Positions 12,641 to 25,383 are shown, counted from the stretch's first letter. The stretch: DNA of 64,000 bases from Branchiostoma floridae (GCF_000003815.2 NC_049986.1:21438191-21502190), one strand, 5' to 3'. Numbers and translations: made by a program. The notes: generated by a model not told the origin, from the letters alone.

Positions 12641-13650
12641 TAGGAACTAAATGCTTATCGTCCAACGTTTGAAAAAAAAATGCTCGTTTTCAAACTTCAA
12701 AACGTTTTAATTTTTAAGATACAGAATTGGACAAGCGTGCACGCGTTTTGGCTAAAAAAAGAAACTACAAGTGCGCAGTGCCCACTTCTCACTCAGAGGA
12801 GACTTTGCGCCTAGCTGTTCGCACCTTCTTTGCCGAAAGCACTGCGCGTCTTTTTTGTCTTTAGGCGACACAATTGAATAAAACCTCTTTAACACTTCGC
12901 CATAGCGCCGCCTGGTACCGACAAGTTCAAAGACTTTGCGCCGTGTTCTCAGAGGGGGAGTTGGTGTTCACAGTTTTTCACCTTAGTGTGATTCTGTCTG
13001 TGCGCCTCCCGAAAATTTACATCAAATTTACATCCATTGTTGAAAATTGAGTAATAGAGGTCGGGTCACGAGCACAAAGCCAATGAACTGGTATTGTTCT
13101 GGTCATATATTGAATGTGGCAACATTTGAATATTTCTACTTTCCCAGGCTTGGGAAAAAACGTCTTTGTGTGTGTGTGTGCTTTCTGCTACAAGAATGTT
13201 GTAATTGACCCTGTTCTGCATAACAAGTATCCCAACAACAACAAACACCTCTGATAAAACACTCGACTGTGAACAATGCTGATCTTCTGAAGTTTTGTTA
13301 TTTTTGGTCACGTGCCATGTACCTTGGCGTTGCTGGATTTGGTACCATGCATGTGACGGTGTGACCAGACACGTCACCCGCAAAAGAACGCTGCCATGGC
13401 AACGGATCTCGAACGCGAGTTCCAGTCTTAGTATCCTACGAGACGCTAACGTGGCGTTGAAATCTATCACGAGAAGTCAATTAAAAATCTTGTTCATTAA
13501 AGTGTGCCTGCAGGGCAAAAGTAACGATACAGGCCGGTACAAAAACAATGAATATGAATATATCGATCGCAATTACTAAATGAGCTTAGGAGACCTTGAG
13601 CGATGCCACATTAAACTCATTATAGCTATAGCGTTGGGGACAGGCACTTT

Positions 13651-13694
13651 CTTTGTTCAAGTCCATTGAAAAGTTATAGCCTCCTTGCTTTGTT
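13651..13694. repeat. CAAG..CTTG mini-insert with 7-bp direct repeats
   Basis: CTTTGTT (13651-13657) is repeated at 13688-13694. Between them a 30-bp segment starts CAAGTCC and ends GCCTCCTTG. It has the same architecture as the mini-inserts at 14056, 20559, 22730, 39449 and 47949. Confidence 0.65.
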
Positions 13695-14048
13695 CGGTGA
13701 TATTTTTCACTTCACCTTTCTTTTGTTGGTGCTATTGTTTTCATGTAAAAATTTAGATTTTCTCACTTATGTGAGTTTTGACAAACTGACCATATCTAAA
13801 CCTTCCAAGAAGCGAGAAGAAGCCGAACTCCTATGTTAGACTAGATGTTTTGTCCTTGTCTTTGTTCGGTTTGTTGTTAACTGTATTCAGCTCTGTTGGG
13901 CTAGTATGTGCAAGAAAGGTCTTCATTCAGTCATTATTACATTTTCCTACACTTAAAACCAGAATGTTGAAGCCAAGGTGAAACGCAGGTACGACTTTGT
14001 GTTCCATTTTCCTTCGCATCAGTAACATGGGAACAAGAGAAACTGCTC

Positions 14049-14080
14049 GTCAGACCAAGGAGCTTTTATCTTGGTCAGAC
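14049..14080. repeat. CAAGG..CTTG mini-insert with 7-bp direct repeats
   Basis: GTCAGAC (14049-14055) and GTCAGAC (14074-14080) flank an 18-bp insert CAAGGAGCTTTTATCTTG. The direct repeats abut the insert exactly. Confidence 0.75.
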
Positions 14081-16952
14081 GGTCGTGCTGTCCCAATTTG
14101 TCACACTTCTACTTAAAGATGTTATCAAGGTCATGTGAAGGTCGTCTGGAACGTCTCGAGCCCTAGCCCTTCCCAGTTGGACGTGCTGGGGGTCCAGCCA
14201 TCCCTCATCTAGGCAAGCAGATGTCTGGAGTGAAGATCGCTGTGTTTCTCACACGAAAGCGCCACAACCAGCCTACGCGTGTCAAAAACATGACCCTACC
14301 ATCTGCTTTGATAATTATTTTCGTCTTCATGATAATTGCATTATGGCATACTATAAGGAATATTTATTCTTCTTGAAGCGGAGAGTCGGTTTTATACTTT
14401 TTGTCTGGCCCGTGAACAAGAACAAAATGGTACAAAACAGAAAGCCTGACAAAAATACGTCAAAAAAACAGCCGGGCTGAATCTCAGCTTGAAGGAAATA
14501 TTTTCATATCATCATTGGTGGATCTAACTATGTTTATTTGCTTTAAGTAAAATTTGAACTTCCTTGGTGGGTCTTATATTTCTTCCATTTGATTGCCAAA
14601 AATTGGACCAAAAATATATAGAGTCGATTTCAAGACACCGTGCGCGTGTTTGTTGCCACTGTTTAGAATATATTTTAAATCTTTGTAATGATTCATAATA
14701 ATATTTGATGACTTCAAAACATTTTGAAGCTTGTTTACACTTTCTAAATGTTTCTCCGTGTTTCTCTATTCATTACGTATTCCTATATAATTTTTTTATT
14801 GATTGATTCATCAGATGATCAGTCTTTAGCATATCCGGTTTGCCTTGAGCTTGACGTCCCCAGGACGTTGACCCCCACCCTGATCACCCTGGGTAACCGG
14901 AAGATCAAGGTCACCGCTGTAGAACGCCTAATTACCGATATCAGCGCCGCTCGGGCACTCTCACGGGCCATACAGGGACAAACCCTGCCTTCTGAATGTT
15001 CCCATATGGTCCAGGGTCTCACTTTAGCTCTTCTGGGAGTAGAAGGACATATATACACACGGCAAAGAGTTCTCCTCATGCGTGATACTTCTGCCCTGAG
15101 TCTGTTTGATGTTTCAAAGTTAGTTTATGAAGTTGTGTAACGTTCTGTAAACCGTCACGAAACCATGTACAGTGTAGTAACAATACCTAACAATTTAGCA
15201 GCCTTACAGACAAGTGGCGCCAACAAAAAGCATATGCCAGCTTTCTTCACGGCAGCTTGTTTCAGAAACCGTCTCGGTAAAAACGACAACAATCGTCTTC
15301 TTTTGAATGTTTTGTTTGTCCCCTTTGTCGGAGCGAAGCGGTTCACACCTTCTGTGTGCAGAGCGCAGGTTTAGGACGAGTCGCACCTGTGGCTATTCCA
15401 TCTTGTCATTCCTGATGACAGGACACCCCGGTAGCACCCAGGCACAAATTAGGCGCGTTGTTGTCTGTAAAAATGCCCGCTTTTCTATCATAAAAGATAC
15501 CGCCATTGTTACTATGCGCTTCCCTGTCAATCAAATGGTATCTTGAACCCACAAACATTACATATGTAACACTTTCGTGGCAGGAGGGATCGAGTGAAAA
15601 TGAGCTGTCAGTAACATGGTTCGTGAGAAATTGAGAAGAGACAAGATAAGTTGACACAACTTGAGACGTAGCCAACTGATATCCAAGCGTACTACAGCTG
15701 CCAGATCTCTTCAGACGATCTCTTCAGTAACGTTACAAGCCACGGAGGTTAGGCTTTTTCGAAAGCCTTTTAGACGGTTTTATCGGTCTTTCTAAAATTT
15801 ATCTCGTCAGGTATTCTCTTTGATTTATATAGGACACAGAGAGAAAGCGCTATTAAAGCATCACCTTTGCTTGGAGAGTACTTTCTATCTACCTCGCAAA
15901 TACTAGTATTTCTATCTCTCCGTTCTGATATAACCTCCTTGGTACGAGAGAACAAGAATTGAAAGACTCGGCACTGCTAGCTAAAGTAGGTTTGGGTTCA
16001 ATTTACCCAAAGGACGAGGTTTTGATAACTGAGGAGAGATGCCTGCGACGGACTGACACATTTTTAACAATCGAGCGTGTCTTTTTTCCTAATTTCCTAA
16101 CTGATGTCAGCAATATGATAAATGATTAAGTACAAATAAACTGCACCACAAAGTGACCTTTGGTTGTTTTCCAGGGTTCTATCACAACAAAATGGATGCC
16201 ATGTCCTTTGTGGTTAAAGTTTGATTGACGTGATCCATACCCGGACACATCAAACCGTCCGTTCGACATTTTCTACATAAATCCTTTGGTTGACTTTGTT
16301 CAATGACAGGGCGAGTTTTATTTTCGTCGTTGTGATTGTTTATCTGTTTATTTGTATGTGGCTATCCGCTTATTTATCTGTTTATTTACTTAGCTGGAAA
16401 TAAAACCGTGTGTCATCAAGACCAATATTATCTTAGCTTCGTTGTCGTTGTACAAGGGTGTGACTCTGTTCTTAGACATGAAAAAATGATTTTGGCATTC
16501 AAATGAAATAAAATTTAACAGATTTGCTGTTCAGGGCGCGGCGACAAAAGTGTATATACTTCTTGTACTAAAGTCTACTCGCCTACAGATGTAGAGTTTG
16601 GGCAAATGAATGAGGGACGGAGAGGTTTTGTTCCACATTTTTCTTGAAGACCGGACTTTCACCCCAATCCCGGTCGTGTTAATGTTTCACAACCTCCTTA
16701 TCATCTAATTGTTTATTTTTCTTGAAAGCTTTGTTTATCCGACGCTGAGATTATGAAACTCATACCGGGCAAAACACGTCATAATCGGACTAAAGGACTG
16801 TCAAAACTATCGGTTCTCACCAACTAAGGGCAATCTGGAATTTGTTTTGAAAATATGAAAGCCTGACCCAAGTCATTTCACACGTTATACCCTTATCTCA
16901 ACCAAGAACAATTACAAATATATGATTTTGCCTAGCATCCTTCGCAGACTTC

Positions 16953-17993
16953 TAATAGCATTAGCCTCCTTCACCGGCCTCTCTGGGAAGCTTGGCAATT
17001 TTTTTTTGGGGGGGGGGGGGGTAGGTCGATTCGCGATTTTAACNNNNNNNNNNNNNNNNNNNNNNNNNNNNNNNNNNNNNNNNNNNNNNNNNNNNNNNNN
17101 NNNNNNNNNNNNNNNNNNNNNNNNNNNNNNNNNNNNNNNNNNNNNNNNNNNNNNNNNNNNNNNNNNNNNNNNNNNNNNNNNNNNNNNNNNNNNNNNNNNN
17201 NNNNNNNNNNNNNNNNNNNNNNNNNNNNNNNNNNNNNNNNNNNNNNNNNNNNNNNNNNNNNNNNNNNNNNNNNNNNNNNNNNNNNNNNNNNNNNNNNNNN
17301 NNNNNNNNNNNNNNNNNNNNNNNNNNNNNNNNNNNNNNNNNNNNNNNNNNNNNNNNNNNNNNNNNNNNNNNNNNNNNNNNNNNNNNNNNNNNNNNNNNNN
17401 NNNNNNNNNNNNNNNNNNNNNNNNNNNNNNNNNNNNNNNNNNNNNNNNNNNNNNNNNNNNNNNNNNNNNNNNNNNNNNNNNNNNNNNNNNNNNNNNNNNN
17501 NNNNNNNNNNNNNNNNNNNNNNNNNNNNNNNNNNNNNNNNNNNNNNNNNNNNNNNNNNNNNNNNNNNNNNNNNNNNNNNNNNNNNNNNNNNNNNNNNNNN
17601 NNNNNNNNNNNNNNNNNNNNNNNNNNNNNNNNNNNNNNNNNNNNNNNNNNNNNNNNNNNNNNNNNNNNNNNNNNNNNNNNNNNNNNNNNNNNNNNNNNNN
17701 NNNNNNNNNNNNNNNNNNNNNNNNNNNNNNNNNNNNNNNNNNNNNNNNNNNNNNNNNNNNNNNNNNNNNNNNNNNNNNNNNNNNNNNNNNNNNNNNNNNN
17801 NNNNNNNNNNNNNNNNNNNNNNNNNNNNNNNNNNNNNNNNNNNNNNNNNNNNNNNNNNNNNNNNNNNNNNNNNNNNNNNNNNNNNNNNNNNNNNNNNNNN
17901 NNNNNNNNNNNNNNNCCTACCGCCCCCCCCCCCCCCCCAAAAAAAAATTGCCAAGCTTCCCAGAGAGGCCGGTGAAGGAGGCTATAATAGCAT
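16953..17993. mobile_element. Inverted-repeat element with 9-bp target duplication, interrupted by a gap
   Basis: TAATAGCAT at 16953-16961 and again at 17985-17993 flanks an element that begins TAGCCTCCTTCACCGGCC (16962) and ends with its reverse complement (to 17984). The arms continue inward through GGGAAGCTTGGCAA into poly-T then poly-G (left) and poly-C then poly-A (right). All interior sequence is the N run 17041-17915. A 9-bp duplication with long inverted ends fits a Mutator-like or related DNA transposon, but no transposase is visible. Confidence 0.8.
17041..17915. other. Assembly gap (N)
   Basis: Run of N inside the element at 16962-17984; its length may be an estimate. The homopolymer G/C tracts at both gap edges probably caused the gap. 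Confidence 0.99.
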
Positions 17994-20550
17994 TGGCTTT
18001 TAGGGGAGCACTGATTGTTGATGTTAAACATAGGCTAAGGTTTTAATTCTACCAAACTAGTTTTGCTTGTTTGATGGCAAGTCTCTGGGTGAATGATTCT
18101 TCTCAATGTGGCGATGGTGATTTATCAAAGCCTCGTTGTTTTGTGACATGAAAATTCTAAGAAGTAAAACAATTCTGTGGCTGATTTTTTCTGACAACTG
18201 GGACCACCATTACACAAGATAATTATTTTCAGGAAATAGCTTTCAATGGTAAAACAAATGCTCTAAGATTTCTTTCAATGAAATTCCGTTAAAAACGGAA
18301 AATCTCTCATCGAAAACAAAAGCCGAACATATGTTCTAACGGTCACAACGCTTCCGAAATTTAAACCCCTGCCCGCATGCACACGTGACAGTTGTTTAAT
18401 CCGTTCCTTTTAAACCACAGTTGTCGGTACAAGCCCTTAGGCGTCGTCTCCCTGTTTGTAATGCGTCACCTATTTGCACCTGCCGATGTCGCAACAACAA
18501 AAGATTCCGAGCGTGTGTTTCACACACCTATCCTCAGGTGAACCTTGGAACATCTTTTTGTCTTCTCCGAACCAAAACAAACTCTTGTTGTTCCTGAACT
18601 AGCTGGAATTGTTTTATGTACACGTAGTTCTTACTAGGTTCGTGCGAAAAACAAGAAGGGAACAAATCTGGAATGTTGTTAAAATCGCTGTTCCAAAACA
18701 ACTTCATTTCTGTTCACAGTAGATAAAATCTTCAACTTTAGTTTGCCTCTTTTCCATCCTTGACCTCACTTTCTGAGTCCGATTTCTCGGGAAGATAGCA
18801 CTGATGATTGTAATTTTTCGTCATAATTACAACTTCCGACAGTCATTTACAGTTTGAATCTTCTGCAACAAACAAACGTACCAGTATCCTTTCAAAAGAC
18901 GAGTTATCCTTGACACGCAAAGTGGTGATTAGCGGAGTTTGAAAGACTGACAGGCAGGCAGCTGTCGTCTCTGAGTGCCAGACGTCAGATTTCGCTGTGT
19001 AATGGCCTGAACCTGATGACCAATGGTTTAAGACGTACATAATTGGCCAGATAACCTTGGCGAAAAGTTGACTGACAAAAACATACTGACTTTATGATAA
19101 TACTAACCGCACCAGTCTTATTAGCGTCGATAGGGGGAGGGAATCTTTCCCAATTTAGAACCGTAATGCAGAGCCATGATTTAGGCGCCTTTGGCGTGAG
19201 ATTTGCGGTTCTTTGATGGACATGTGTGGGGTTTTTAAGGACACACTTAATTGGCAATACGACCTTGACTGTGATGTATAACTAACAGAAAGCACAGACG
19301 ACCTGAGGATGATATCCCCGTGTTTAAAACCGCTGCCCCATGATTTCTAAGCCGGGATTTAGGCGGTATTCTTGTGAGATTTGTGATTCTTTTTGTCCCC
19401 TTTATTTTGTCCGCAGGTTTGGCATGTTGTTTACACCACAGTGCCGACAGGTGTGCGGGGTAGGTACGCTCGCCTGGACAGCCTTTTGTCCCGAGCTGCA
19501 GGTGAGAGACCTGGGATCCACTCTGTAGAGCTGGGGCAAGCGTCCGAACTTAACCGCATAATCCCAGAGAACATGTAGCCTCAACCAATACATTTGCTTG
19601 GACATTGCGTTTTTTTCCTCTGGCCTAGGAAGAAAAAGCACAACAAGAGGATAGTAGGAAGACCAAAGAGGTAAAATGTAGCCTGGGTTACTGGGTACCA
19701 TTCGATTTCTGCCTGGCTCCTTAAACTCGCTACCCTAAAAAATACTGAGTAGCGAGTACCAAGGCTATGGAACTTCTGCTTGGGAACGCAAAGTCACAAT
19801 TTTGAGCCGTCCATCTGCTCGAGATAAGTTGCGAACAAATCTTTCACACCCGCACTAGTACTGCAGCACCATGTCCCTGAGTCTCCCTATGTATTAACCT
19901 ACTCGCTGAGTCCCAGCACAAACAAACAGAACCACCCAGGTAGAGCCGCGACCAGTACCGAGGGATAAAGGTATCTACTCAACTTTAAAAGATCGTAAAA
20001 AAAGTTTACGCGCAGTTGATTCAGGTCAATCTGAGCTGACTAGATCTGCAACATCTTTGTGCAAGAGTCAGATGGGCAATAGTTCCGGCACCGTTTCCCT
20101 GAGCGGTTCACAGATCGACCGTCATCCGTCAAACTCCGATGGGTAACGATGTATGAAGGATAAGTCACTCTCTCTGGTCCGTTTTGCGTCAGAGTGGAGT
20201 GCCCGGAACAATTCAGAAGAACAAGAACTTTATTGCAAGACAATTATAACAGGTACAATATATAGCGATGTGTATATACACGGGAGTTAAACCATGTACT
20301 GCACAAGCCACGGGTTTTGCGGAGAGAATTTCTCAATGTGAAAATAATTCGTGTTTAAAATAGAATCTATTGTCCCAAAAACGTTTACGGGAGTATTTTA
20401 CACCATCTTTTCCCCTCACGGTACAGATTAGCCATAAGTCATAACATCCAAACAACCCAGTACAGACGCAGGTGGAATTAGTCATCAATTAATGAAAAAC
20501 GTACATAGACAACTGACAACAGTCGACATTGTTTGCCGAGATTATCTCTA
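17994..20550. other. Intergenic DNA, no feature seen
   Basis: No domain-bearing ORF, RNA gene or clear repeat was found here. Confidence 0.4.
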
Positions 20551-20596
20551 GATAAAACCAAGGACGTTATATCAGATATAACGTCCTTGATAAAAC
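20551..20596. repeat. Palindromic mini-insert with 8-bp direct repeats
   Basis: GATAAAAC (20551-20558) and GATAAAAC (20589-20596) flank a perfect palindrome. 20559-20573 (CAAGGACGTTATATC) pairs with 20575-20589 around a single central A. Confidence 0.85.
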
Positions 20597-20990
20597 GTAG
20601 CAGAAAAAAAACATTTTCCAATTTGACATCTTCTTCCGGCGATCACTAAAATATTCCATACAAACAGTTGAACGAAACTTTATCTTGTGGAACATCATTA
20701 CAAGTAGGAGAGGACTCACACTTTCTCTTTACGATATGTATCTACCCCCTCATCTCAGCCTGCCCCGGGGATTTGAAACACATTACCAGGTGTTTCCAGG
20801 TGCTTCCAACACAAAAGATCGGGCCCTGGTGTGTTAAAGTCCCGGGAGAGACTGCTCAACCGCCGGCCTACTCTCCTGGGGGAGGAGATAACAGACACGA
20901 CAAGACAAAGGTGCTCCGTGTGGGCTTTTTGTCAGGGAAGTTTGTTAACGACGAAAAAATGGGGGAGGTGGGTACGACAAGGCACGGAAA

Positions 20991-21780
20991 TTACCCCCCT
21001 TTCCGTGTAATTTTGATGATTTTGAAGCCTCAATAAACAGAACGACACCTCCGAATGGGGGTACCTGTCACCAAAAGCTCCTTGCTGTCACAGTGTGTAG
21101 ACTGTCTGTACCCTCAAAGCAGAGGTTCGGCTCCGACTATTTTTGACATGTTTTTAGGCATTTTTTAGGCTTTCTGTTTCGTAAAGTTTTCTTTCAAAAA
21201 GTGTCAAAAAAGGCCCGACAAAAACGCCTAAGCACACGTCAAAAACAACCGGACCTCGGAGCCGAACCTCTGCTTGGTGACTAGAAACAATATCCTTGGT
21301 AGAAACAAGGACGTTAGAAATTGCCCCCCTTTCCTTGTAATCTTGGTGATTTTGTGGCCTCAGTGAACAAAACGACACTTCCGTACAGGTGTACCTGCGA
21401 CAATGTGGGCCGTCCGTACCCTCCAGGCAGAGGTTCGGCTCCGACTATTTTTGACTTGTTTTAAGGCATTTTTGTCGAGCTTTGTACTTTCTACTGTTCT
21501 CTTTTAATCACTGTGTCGAAAGAGCCTGACGAAAACGCGTATCAGCATGCGTCAAAAACAGCCGGAGCCGAACCATCTTCTTGGTGAGTAGAAACAATGT
21601 CCTTGATAGAAATTACCCCCTTTCCCTGTAATCTTGGTATTAAATTTTGTGTCCTCAGTAAACAGAGAGACACCTCCAGACAAGATTACCTCCTTGATAG
21701 AAATTACCCCCCTTTCCCTGCAATATTGTGGCCTCAGACAGTAAACGACACCTCCGCACAGAGGTACCTGTGTGGGCTGT
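20991..21780. repeat. Tandem units containing degenerate hairpin MITEs
   Basis: The block ATTACCCCCCTTTCC..GTAAT..CCTCAGTAAAC..GACACCTCCG occurs at about 20991, 21319, 21611 and 21702. Units 1 and 2 each carry a hairpin with arms GCAGAGGTTCGGCTCCGAC (about 21117-21282 and 21425-21585) related to family B below. The first two periods are about 330 and 290 bp; the last is about 90 bp. Confidence 0.7.
21291..21320. repeat. Small CAAGGACGT insert between TAGAAA repeats
   Basis: TAGAAA, then CAAGGACGT, then TAGAAA. The paralogous tandem units at 21604 and 21690 read CCTTGATAGAAATTACC with no such insert. The insert plus one TAGAAA copy is therefore extra, giving an in-window empty-site comparison. 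Confidence 0.55.
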
Positions 21781-21824
21781 TCCGGTCAGGCGCGTGCCGC
21801 CCTCCGCTCGGCGCGTGGATCGGG

Positions 21825-22205
21825 ACGTGGACCAGCCCAGCTCAATCATGGCTCATTCAGTCATTGTTGGAAAGTAGAGAAACCCGTTTCTTGTCGCCTA
21901 CCATCTCTCAATCGTGTAATTTCGGTTCATTAAAACTAAGCACCATAAATCAAGATGTAGAAACATCTTCATTTACAAGACAATGGACAGGGTCTTCCAT
22001 TTCGCCAGATTTGAAGAACCCTGCTAAAAATAATTTTTGGGACATGGATCAGCCCAGTTCAATCATGGCTCATTTTTGGAAAGCAGAAAAACTGGTTTCT
22101 GTTGTCGCGCACCATATCTCAGTACCCTTATCTGTGCTATTTCAGTTCATCAAAGTACCATGAATTAAGATCTATAGGTATCATCACTTAGAAGACAACA
22201 GGCAA
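21825..22205. repeat. Tandem duplication, about 215-bp period
   Basis: CAGCCCAGCTCAATCATGGC at about 21833 recurs near 22050 as CAGCCCAGTTCAATCATGGC, followed in both by GGAAAG, CTGGTTTCT-like and GTTCATC/TTAAAA..CACCAT matches. The 188-codon ORF across this region is a by-product of the duplication. Confidence 0.7.
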
Positions 22206-22209
22206 GAAT

Positions 22210-22286
22210 TAATCTCCAAGCAGATTCCTCCGGTGGCATAAAACAGTAACATAAGCTGGGGAAGGACTTCAGCCGGCAGAGGGGTA
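22210..22286 (+). mobile_element. Family A hairpin MITE, left half only
   Basis: TAATCTCCAAGCAGATTCC followed by GGCATAAAACAGTAACATAAG and GCCGGCAGAGG-like blocks matches one arm of the family A elements at 27490 and 37501. The opposing arm is missing. Confidence 0.65.
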
Positions 22287-22722
22287 AAATTTCTACAGTC
22301 AAGTCGAGAGCTGGGGATAGCGTCTGCTATCTAGCCTCCTTTACGATTTTCAACGTTCTCCTATGCCGAGAAAGTTTGCAGAGGAAGGGAGTTGCCGTGG
22401 AAGGAAGTTTCGCCCCGTTTCGAAACGGCTATCTTATATCGTCCTGCCTTCGACTTGCCGCCGCATTTCTTAGAACAGACGCAGGCTGCGCTAACTTATC
22501 ACCATGGGCACCTGGCTGTCACTACCGTGATATAAGTACCGATGACAGCCTCCTGGTGTTAGCCTGCCCTTTGAAGCTGACATGCGCTCATTAAAATCAT
22601 TAGCAGGTACAAGCTAATAAGCCCTCTCAGTTAATGAATTATAAGTTAATTGATATTTCAGAAAGGTTTCCTAGGACCTGGGCGATTGGCAGCGCGTCGA
22701 AAGTAAAGTCTGAGCAGAGTTC

Positions 22723-22760
22723 ATATAACCAAGGAGGTTTTTTGACCTCCTTGATATAAC
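22723..22760. repeat. Palindromic mini-insert with 7-bp direct repeats
   Basis: ATATAAC (22723-22729) and ATATAAC (22754-22760) flank a 24-bp hairpin whose arms are CAAGGAGGT (22730-22738) and ACCTCCTTG (22745-22753). Confidence 0.8.
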
Positions 22761-22861
22761 GTTATCGGCCTATCATACTAGTACATACCAACATTGTATT
22801 AGCCCCGTGGTCATAACAAAGCTTTTATCGACACATATAAATACTCCAATCTGCAAGCTAT

Positions 22862-22910
22862 TGTGAAGCAAGGAGGTACTAGAATGTCTATATAACCTCC
22901 TTGTGTGATC
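22862..22910. repeat. Palindromic mini-insert, diverged flanks
   Basis: A 35-bp hairpin at 22869-22903 has arms CAAGGAGGT and ACCTCCTTG. Flanking heptamers TGTGAAG and TGTGATC agree at 5 of 7 positions. Confidence 0.55.
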
Positions 22911-24623
22911 ATTGTAAAATCACAAACATTGTCAATACATGGATAAAGTTACCAACACTATTTCAGTTTCAGAAATAAGCTTAAAGTTTTCTTTCATGCT
23001 GTTTACTTGTTTGTTTTGGGGGATGATAAAGAACAGTAGAATCGGATTAGAACGACAGAACAATGCAGACGACCGTAAAGTTTTTATTACTCTCCACTTC
23101 ACACCAATCATGGCGCTCGTGCTTACGTCAGACGCCGTGAAAGAAAACAAGTATTCACTTTTCACACGCAAAATCACAAAAAAAGGACAATCGGATTAGA
23201 ACTACAGGACAGAACAATACAGACGACAGGAGAGTTTTTATTATGGCACCACTTCACACCAATCATGCTCGTGCTCATGTGGACACCGTGAAAGAAAGCA
23301 AGTATTCATTTTTCACACTAAGAGCCACAAAATAGCTGTAAAGTTATTGTATCAGCGTCAAATATCCACTCAGAGTAGAGTCTTCTTTATAATTCCATTG
23401 TTACTAATTGGCAATGTTTAATTAAAGAGATAATAATCACGTTGGCGTGAGTTGTGAGTGGGTGTTACCTTGTTGGCACTTGTCAGCGAGCTGCTTTCAA
23501 CTTCTTGTCAACCGCTCGTAAAAAGAATTCGCGATGTAGTGATAAAGCGATAAATGTCTGCAGGGTTTTAGTATTCAGATTGGCTGTATGGAAGAATGAC
23601 AACAACTGATCGTTTCGTCGCAAAATCACATCAACCAAATAGACTCTTAATCAACTCTTAATGAAATAGTTCATTCCTTCATTCACTCAGTTACACTGTT
23701 CTTGAAATATGGTTTATTCAACTAATTAATCAAATAACTTTATCAGCATTGGGCAGTCTCAGTCGTGATCTGAATTATCACTAATTTACAATGCTTAAAA
23801 AGTGTTAAGTTACGACGAATGGAAAAATACTGAAAATTAACGTTATACCTAGTTGGCATTAATATACAATTTACAATCATTAAGAGACAAACAATTTGAA
23901 ATCACAGAAAAACAGCAAGAGCTACACCTTGCAAAGGAGGTTTAAATGGGATCTTCTTGTTGTGAATGTTGTGAAGCTGTGTTGCTTGCGTTGAAGAATT
24001 GTCGTTTCTGTCTCTCAATCAATTCATCATTCACTGCGGGTCAAGTCTGTCACGAATTGTTTTGTCGTTGGGTGAATTATAGCTATCAGCCGACATTACA
24101 CAGACGGTACCAGTACTTATAAGGTACGTGATGAGGTAAACCCCGCCAGACTTCGCTTCCACAACACAACATCGCATGTAACTTTATACGTTAGACCTCA
24201 CACACAAGCTGTCGTCTGAAAATGACGTCATCTGAGCCATATCGCAGACCTGACCGGCGTTTGCCACCCGCAGGGTCAAGGCGAAATCATGGCCAAGTGC
24301 GCGGCCGCCGTCAAAGTTTTCCTCCACCGCCACCGGTCGCGACAGGAAATATCTCGAGCAGCTGCAGCACATGCGTTCTCGCCTGTCCCCGGTAAATGGA
24401 ACAGACAGGCCTCCCTAAATCTCTCGGTCAGAGCTAATTACTGGGAAGGTATAACACCCGGATTATCCCGCGTCTGTACACGACCGTGCATGTGCGTTTG
24501 TCGGGTCGAATTATGATTTTACTTGACGGTAGAACACATCTGACGGGCGACGCTGGCCTTCGTGACCAGGAAAACTTTGCCTCTACCAGGCTCTACATGT
24601 GGTTTATGAATTGGCCGATGGAC
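22911..24623. other. Intergenic DNA
   Basis: No gene supported. It includes a tandem duplication (23038-23334) and a CRE palindrome at 24223-24230. Confidence 0.4.
23038..23334. repeat. Tandem duplication, about 150-bp unit
   Basis: ATCGGATTAGAAC..GACAGAACAAT at 23041 recurs at 23190. The following GAGTTTTTATTA, CACTTCACACCAATCATG and GTGAAAGAAA blocks also match in order. Confidence 0.85.
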
Positions 24624-24786
24624 AGATATCACTACTCTCCAAGCAGAGGTTATGCTCCGGCTGTTTTTTAACGCCTAGGCCGGACACAGTAAGAAAAAAT
24701 GACAAAATAGAAAGCCCGATAAAAACGGCTAAAAAACGTTAAAGAACAGCCGGAGCATAACCTCTGCTTGGAGAGTAAGATATCAC
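24624..24786. mobile_element. Family B hairpin MITE with 9-bp target duplication
   Basis: AGATATCAC (24624-24632) and AGATATCAC (24778-24786) flank a 145-bp element beginning TACTCTCCAAGCAGAGGTT and ending in its complement. The arms extend through GCTCCGGCTGTT. No coding capacity; long-hairpin MITE. Confidence 0.9.
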
Positions 24787-25383
24787 ACCAAAGGAGTTGA
24801 TAGGCCCAAAAAGTACAGCTTGTGACATAGCTACTGCGGCAAGATATATATGAACTTGGAGACTCTGAATATATTCATGCCACACTGTGCTAAGCACAGG
24901 TCACATTTAACTATCATATACATAATGTATATGTGAACATATAAGCATGATCTACTCTTGTAAATTCGAATTCCTCTTATTCTGTTAGAATTTAGACAAA
25001 ACTTTAATAGCCTCCACCAAGCTCAACATGTCGCTGTTGAAATAGTAGAAACTGCCAGAGAAGGTCGCTGGCTCAAAAGCACAAAACGGATGTTCAATTT
25101 CCATACCGCGAGCTGTAGGAATAGTCAGAGGGAGAACTTGAAGCAGGCTTCTTCAGTCATAATTTTAGGAATATGGTGCGATGAGACAGTATTTAACCAT
25201 GGACTGACTGACTGATATTATGTTGACTCTTTCGAATGTGATTATGGAATGTTGAATTGTAAATGACTGTGTACGTGTGCACTATAAAGAATGAAAGACC
25301 TCTGACCTCCTCCGCCATTGAAGTCTTGAAAAACGACGAAGGTGTATCAAGATTGGATAAAGATAAAAAGCAAACAGTACATT

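Larger units (their letters stand above)
10871..16952. other. Upstream intergenic DNA of Notch
   Basis: No gene supported. It contains two tandem duplications (11.70-12.06 and 12.31-12.64 kb), a CSL-type site (12225-12232), a short GT run near 13163, and two of the CAAG..CTTG mini-inserts (13658-13687, 14056-14073). The ORF at 14748-15140 has no recognisable domain and a comparably open antisense frame, so I do not call it a gene. Confidence 0.5.

Noticed and set aside
14748-15140. 130-codon plus-strand ORF as a gene
   Set aside because: No recognisable domain, no splice or promoter context, and an 86-codon antisense ORF covers the same stretch.
16922-18046. Long ORFs of 327-374 codons
   Set aside because: They consist almost entirely of N from the assembly gap.
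21597-22163. 188-codon plus-strand ORF as a gene
   Set aside because: It runs across tandem repeat units and repeats itself; no domain is recognisable.
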